NCBI GenBank assembly: GCA_036939975.1
Contig: JALLPB010001361.1
Span: forward strand, 1 to 10,166
Source: Cyclostephanos tholiformis
Lineage: Eukaryota; Bacillariophyta; Thalassiosirophyceae; Thalassiosirales; Thalassiosiraceae
Length of the DNA stretch: 10,166 nt
Direction: 5' to 3'
Shown here piece after piece: positions 7,551 through 10,166 of this stretch. Within the stretch, counting starts at the first letter, position 1. Every line of letters starts with the position of its first letter. The notes under the pieces are model-generated. The model was not told where the DNA came from and did no database searches. It saw nothing but the letters and a program-made list of their open reading frames with translations. The translations under genes and the position numbers were made by a program.

Positions 7551-8097
7551 CTATTTATTAGTCTTTGCAAACTTCTTAGCATGCTTTGCATGATCCTTTT
7601 CCTATTTCTTCCTTGCATTCTTAGTCAACTCGTCTCATCAGCAAGGTGTGTTGGAAGCCCAGTATCATCAAGCATACAATACTTGCCTTTATATTCTAGG
7701 GCAAGATTTGTTGCATTGGTTGGCAGCAGAAGCTGTAGCAGACAATGCCACCACTGTGGCAAAATTTCACCTATTTTTGCCATGGTGGATATGTTTTTAA
7801 CTTGTTTTCATCCTGTGTGGACACTTTTTGATGTAGATGTTGCAAAAATTATTTTTTGAAGAATGCAACTTCTGTGCATACTAATTTTCCAACTGTATCA
7901 TGACTACTTTAGAGCTCAGACACTAGTGTATGAAAAACGCCAAACTTCCCCTCATAGATGATGGCTTTAATTGCTTCCTCCCCCAGGTCCAAGCACATGT
8001 GAAACACTGTCTCATTGAGACAATGTTTCACATTTGCTTGGTGTCCCCAGAAGGTCATTTCCCATCAAATGTTGAGGGGGAAAAACTTTGCCAAGCT
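7551..8097 (-). pseudogene. Minus-strand protein-coding relic in three frames, family unknown
   Basis: Reading leftward, an acceptor-like CTAG ends at 8098, and the frame from 8097 gives SLAKFFPLNI, a TGA (8067-8065), then MTFWGHQANVKHCLNETV and GEEAIKAIIYEGKFGVF to a stop at 7911-7909. It continues as SSHDTVGKLVCTEVAFFKK, a stop at 7851, then FLQHLHQKVSTQDENKLK and TYPPWQK to 7774. The protein-like sequence then shifts frame (MAKIGEILPQWW from 7783, through YKGKYCMLDDTGLPTHLADE to 7628). It shifts again to DELTKNARKK, a TAG at 7604-7602, and a lysine-rich tail EKDHAKHAKKFAKTNK ending at 7551. Each segment is strongly protein-like and the segments join end to end with little overlap, which suggests one decayed gene. 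I do not recognise the family. An unlinked set of chance frames is possible but less likely. Confidence 0.45.
7989..8041. repeat. 53 bp near-perfect palindrome
   Basis: The arms 7989-8014 and 8016-8041 (26 bp each, centre T at 8015) are reverse complements with two mismatches (C/A near 7996, C/T near 8007). It sits inside the coding relic, so both strands encode similar peptides around VKHCL-ET-FH. It can form a long hairpin or cruciform. Confidence 0.85.
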
Positions 8098-8100
8098 CTA

Positions 8101-8198
8101 GGTACTCTACCTCTACTCTACACTCTACAATCAACACAAACACAATTGACACAAACAAAATTGACACACATAACCCACACAACAATCAACAAGATGGC
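8101..8198. promoter_or_regulatory. AC-rich leader-like stretch between divergent reading frames
   Basis: The plus strand is nearly free of G and rich in A and C, with CTCTAC iterations (8104-8128) and a 15 bp tandem pair (ACACAAACACAATTG 8134-8148, ACACAAACAAAATTG 8149-8163) followed by a third, partial copy. It then runs ACAACAATCAACAAG into ATG codons at 8194 and 8199. This resembles a 5' untranslated leader for a plus-strand gene, or the intron/upstream region of the minus-strand relic. No TATA-like box is convincing. Confidence 0.3.
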
Positions 8199-8542
8199 AT
8201 GATGCCCAGCAAAGTGCCCTATACAGCCTCTACTGCCACCCATGGCTGTCATCTGCCCATTCTGGTGCAATACACCTCCTCTCCACATTGTGGGCACAAC
8301 AGTAGAGATGCTTGTTGTTTTGTTTTTTTTCATGCTGGGGGGGCTGCTTGGAGTGCCCGAAAGGTAATGTAATGTAAAAATGAGAGAGGGATGGGACCAA
8401 GGCCTTAGATGGCCATCATTTAATGCCAGGACACAACAACCAACCAATAGTTCATCAGAAGCAGAACCATGCCCCTTACTACCTTAAAATGGTGGTAGAT
8501 GGGGCATACATGCCCCTGACTTGGGCCAATGAGCCTCTTTAA
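8199..8542 (+). CDS. Weak candidate plus-strand ORF, possibly spliced, unidentified
   Basis: From ATG 8199 the frame reads MMPSKVPYTASTATHGCHLP to GGAAWSARK (8363), where AAGGTAATG resembles a donor; without splicing it stops at 8370-8372. After an acceptor-like CCAAG (8401) a second segment is open from 8402: ALDGHHLMPGHNNQP, YYLKMVVDGAYMPLTWANEP, stop TAA 8540-8542. The implied 38-base intron would be very short. A 109-codon minus-strand ORF covers the same bases (8118-8447), so strand choice is uncertain. Protein-like sequence continues past the stop (LSMSQKKNPTCYEWQYMKK to about 8627), which would suit a decayed gene. No family is recognised. Confidence 0.2.
8469..8516. repeat. Two competing hairpins sharing one arm
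   Basis: ATGCCCC (8469-8475) and the following CTACC can pair with GGTGGTAG...GGGGCAT (about 8491-8507). The same GGGGCAT (8501-8507) can instead pair with ATGCCCC at 8510-8516 across two bases. The three-way arrangement could be an accident of repeated GCCCC motifs. Confidence 0.45.
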
Positions 8543-8826
8543 ACATCTTTGGTTTTTATTATTGTGCAACAACTTTCTATGTCCCAAAAGAAGAATCCCA
8601 CATGCTATGAATGGCAATACATGAAAAAATGAAAATATTAGGTACAACATTCAATTTTCTTCCCTCTTCATTTTTCAAGTACTTTATTCCAATGAACATA
8701 GAACATAGTCGACCTTTCACGGTAATAGATTCAAATTGTGACTTTGAAACCAATAAGGAAGATACAGTTTTTTTAATATGAAAGCCCTACATATGCCGGA
8801 GTGATTTTGAAAGAAAAAATTGGAGT
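8543..8826. other. AT-rich stretch, no gene seen
   Basis: Apart from a possible continuation of the weak plus-strand coding relic to about 8627, I see no gene. CpG sites reappear here (8710, 8720, 8797) after a long absence. Confidence 0.4.
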
Positions 8827-8985
8827 CTATATATTATACCAAGCCCTACTACATATGTAGGGTTTTTGTTTGAATCCTCTGAGACCAAAGGCATACTCTC
8901 AAAACCAACAGTAGGGGGTCCAGCAGGAGAGTTCCCCGCCATTTTTTTTCGCTCCCTAAAATTCCAGAAAAAATCTTGTGCGCAA
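8827..8985 (-). repeat. Possible diverged solo copy of the element's terminal repeat
   Basis: The reverse complement contains TTGGTTTTGAG, a short gap and TTGGTC, in the spacing seen in the right terminal repeat (TTGGTTTTGAGTCGGCAATTGGTC). A run ending CTACATATGTAG-TAGGGCTTGGTATAATA follows, resembling ACATATGTAGGGTTTAGTATAAA of the left one. On the outer side, TTCCCCGCC and TTCCAG follow in the same order as TTTCCCGCCGCGTTCCAG in the right repeat. The inner part of the repeat (CGCTTTTTCTGTT onward) is missing. Inside it, CCCTAC (8844-8849) and GTAGGG (8857-8862) form a small hairpin. Confidence 0.35.
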
Positions 8986-9090
8986 AAAACCAAAAAAAAG
9001 CAGCGGGTCACGGACTGACGGGGACACCAATTTTGTCGACTGCCTGCATTCCCCTCCCCTTCCCTCCCCCTAACCTTGCCAACAATTTCA

Positions 9091-9107
9091 TTCCCTCGAC
9101 AAGGGAA
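9091..9107. repeat. Small hairpin
   Basis: TTCCCT (9091-9096) pairs with AGGGAA (9102-9107) across a 5-base loop, six bases upstream of the much stronger 9113-9174 stem. Confidence 0.45.
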
Positions 9108-9112
9108 TAGTT

Positions 9113-9174
9113 AATTTCTGGCGACGCTACGGCATATAGCATTTCGTGGGGGATGCCGTAGCGTCGGCGAAATT
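9113..9174. repeat. Strong GC-rich stem-loop
   Basis: CGACGCTACGGCAT (9122-9135) is a perfect reverse complement of ATGCCGTAGCGTCG (9153-9166), with a 17-base loop. After a small internal bulge the stem resumes with AATTTC (9113-9118) and GAAATT (9169-9174). The arms hold eight or more CpG sites. There is no T-run after it. The loop lacks the nonanucleotide typical of rolling-circle viral origins. Confidence 0.85.
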
Positions 9175-9246
9175 GGGGTTAAGTGTGCCCCCATCACTTA
9201 ATCGCAGGTACAGACCCCAAAATTCGGGTTTTCGGGTTGGCCTTCT

Positions 9247-9286
9247 TGTTGGAACCAATCGTTTATATGATTGGTTCTCTCCAACA
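9247..9286. repeat. Bulged 14 bp hairpin
   Basis: AACCAATC (9253-9260) pairs with GATTGGTT (9269-9276) around an 8-base loop, and TGTTGG (9247-9252) pairs with CCAACA (9281-9286) after a 4-base bulge (9277-9280). It is the third hairpin in 200 bp. Confidence 0.7.
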
Positions 9287-9477
9287 TGATCCCCCCCTTC
9301 ACATGATCCCCCCCCCATCACCTTCTCTTCTAGTGCATTCGTGTGGCGGCGGGGCAAGAAAAAAAGAGTCTATTGGATTGCATTCAACAATCCACTGTAA
9401 TGTGCGTGCGCTTGTGCATGCACTGCTGCCCAAACACCAAACTCCCCAACCACCTGCCCAATTCACACTAAAACGCC

Positions 9478-9803
9478 GTGCACATAGACACAGATGCAAA
9501 CCAGTCTGTACAGGATGGAAGGGAGGGGGACGCAGAGGATGTAGTGGAGGATGGAGAGGGGGGGGGTGTATTCGAGGGTGCCATAGTGGGGGGAGGGGAT
9601 GGCGCCATGGTGGAGGCGGAGGATGACCACAGGGGAATGTGCGGACGTCGGGCAGGGCATGTTGTCGGACCGATCCAACAATGCGGCGGCAGCAACACAA
9701 CAATCAAATCAATGACGGTAGCGGCGACGATGGCGGCAGCATTGAAGGTGATGGTGGCAACAATGACGACAAGGACGCCATTGCCATCATCCCTAACATT
9801 TAA
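9478..9803 (+). CDS. Acidic Gly/Asp-rich ORF, apparently split over two frames
   Basis: From ATG 9478 the frame reads MHIDTDANQSVQDGREGDAE, then EDVVEDGEGGG and GGGDGAMVEAEDDHRG (to about 9636), and then turns into a less protein-like run. A second frame from ATG 9681 (MRRQQHNNQINDGSGDDGG, IEGDGGNNDDKDAIAIIPNI) stops at TAA 9801-9803. The same acidic, Asn/Asp/Gly-rich style in both suggests one low-complexity protein segment with a frameshift, or two exons. Other frames here (9183-9626 plus, 9299-9703 minus) are Pro/Gly/Arg-rich products of the same G-rich DNA. No domain is recognised. Low-complexity DNA often keeps several frames open, so this is tentative. Confidence 0.25.
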
Positions 9804-9934
9804 TAGATATATGATTAAGTTTTTGTTTCATCCCCCCCCTTTGAATTCCTTTGTAGGCTGTATTGAATTCCTACATAATTTTTAGTTCCCGCAATTTTTT
9901 ATGAACACCCCCTGACCATGGTGTCCGCCTCTCC
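9804..9934. other. Short spacer, no gene seen
   Basis: AT-rich on the left with a C-run at 9832-9839. GAATTCCT occurs twice (9843 and 9866). Nothing further can be supported. Confidence 0.4.
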
Positions 9935-9988
9935 GTAGCCCCCATGGTCCACTTGGAGTTGGAACCATGCCCCAATACTTTAGGGGCA
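9935..9988 (+). repeat. Direct repeat, copy 1 (179 bp spacing)
   Basis: GTAGCCCCCATGGTCCACTT to TTAGGGGC matches 10114-10166 at most positions. In one frame it reads MVHLELEPCPNTLG, against MANLEIELCLKTLQ in copy 2. Confidence 0.6.
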
Positions 9989-10113
9989 TCTTCCTCAAGT
10001 GTATGTGAACAATCCCTATGCTTTTCATGTCTCACATGGAGGTAGTTTTAGTGTTGCAATACATTTAACAGCGGGGGTGTGTTATTTTGCTAGCTTTTGT
10101 TAGATAAACAGCG

Positions 10114-10166
10114 GTAGCCCCAATGGCCAACTTAGAAATAGAATTATGCCTCAAAACTTTGCAGGC
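10114..10166 (+). repeat. Direct repeat, copy 2, cut by the window edge
   Basis: GTAGCCCCAATGGCCAACTT to TTGCAGGC pairs with 9935-9988. The spacing of 179 bp suggests either a further tandem array that starts here or a duplicated exon; only two units are visible. The intervening 9989-10113 has no gene I can support, although one frame (HLPQVYVNNPYAFHVSHGGS) is open for about 36 codons. Confidence 0.55.

Larger units (their letters stand above)
8995..9790. promoter_or_regulatory. CpG-rich island
   Basis: I count about 42 CpG dinucleotides in this 0.8 kb, against about 11 in the preceding 4.9 kb. The sequence is also richer in G and C, with C-runs on the left and G-runs on the right. In methylated genomes, islands like this mark unmethylated promoters or the 5' parts of active genes. 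Both a hairpin cluster and an acidic ORF lie inside it. No TATA box or initiator is convincing. Confidence 0.5.

Noticed and set aside
9113..9174. Stem-loop as a rolling-circle (CRESS-type) viral origin
   Set aside because: The loop lacks the TAGTATTAC-like nonanucleotide and there is no Rep gene nearby.
9299..9703. Pro/His-rich minus-strand ORF of 134 codons
   Set aside because: It is the complement of the G-rich plus strand; several frames remain open together because of low complexity, and no domain is visible.
1..10166. CRISPR array, bacterial operon or prophage
   Set aside because: There are no short regularly spaced repeats with unique spacers, no long bacterial-type ORFs and no ribosome-binding-site pattern. 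The tandem repeats have long units without spacers.

Overview
The window looks like nuclear DNA of a eukaryote and not of a prokaryote or organelle. There are no long intact ORFs, no Shine-Dalgarno-spaced gene series and no operons. It does contain splice-like signals, satellite-like tandem repeats, decayed mobile-element genes and a sharp contrast between CpG-starved and CpG-rich DNA. The decayed tyrosine recombinase resembles repetitive recombinase proteins that I associate with diatoms and related stramenopile algae. A diatom or another alga is therefore my best guess, at moderate confidence; no rRNA, tRNA or housekeeping gene is present to settle it.

Layout. (1) About 57-3790 is one mobile element with long, diverged terminal inverted repeats (roughly 57-508 and 3355-3790). 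It carries on the minus strand a tyrosine recombinase pseudogene (2131 down to 603) broken by stops and frameshifts. An internal direct duplication (2844-3053 and 3186-3391) includes the inner edge of the right inverted repeat. (2) The element's right end abuts a ~190-197 bp tandem array (3794-4660) whose monomers alternate in two types, giving a ~390 bp dimer. A related but diverged array lies at 6210-7130. (3) Between and after the arrays are short coding-like islands: a candidate terminal exon (4702-4796), a 56-codon ORF (6011-6181), a minus-strand gene relic in three frames (7551-8097) and a weak plus-strand ORF (8199-8542). An AC-rich leader-like stretch separates the last two, as in a divergent gene pair. 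(4) A possible solo copy of the element's terminal repeat lies at 8827-8985. (5) From about 8995 to 9790 the base composition changes to a CpG-rich island with three strong hairpins and an acidic Gly/Asp-rich ORF in two frames. (6) The right end holds a 179 bp-spaced direct repeat that runs to the edge of the window.

Interpretation. From about 3770 to 8700 I count only about 11 CpG dinucleotides, with one run of about 1.4 kb having none. The recombinase pseudogene shows losses of the kind expected from C-to-T change at CpG. The simplest reading is heavily methylated, heterochromatin-like repeat DNA in which a terminal-inverted-repeat recombinase element was inserted and has decayed, ending at an unmethylated CpG island on the right. 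The points most worth checking are the pairing of a tyrosine recombinase with long terminal inverted repeats, and the dimeric, nucleosome-length array with splice-like signals in its units.
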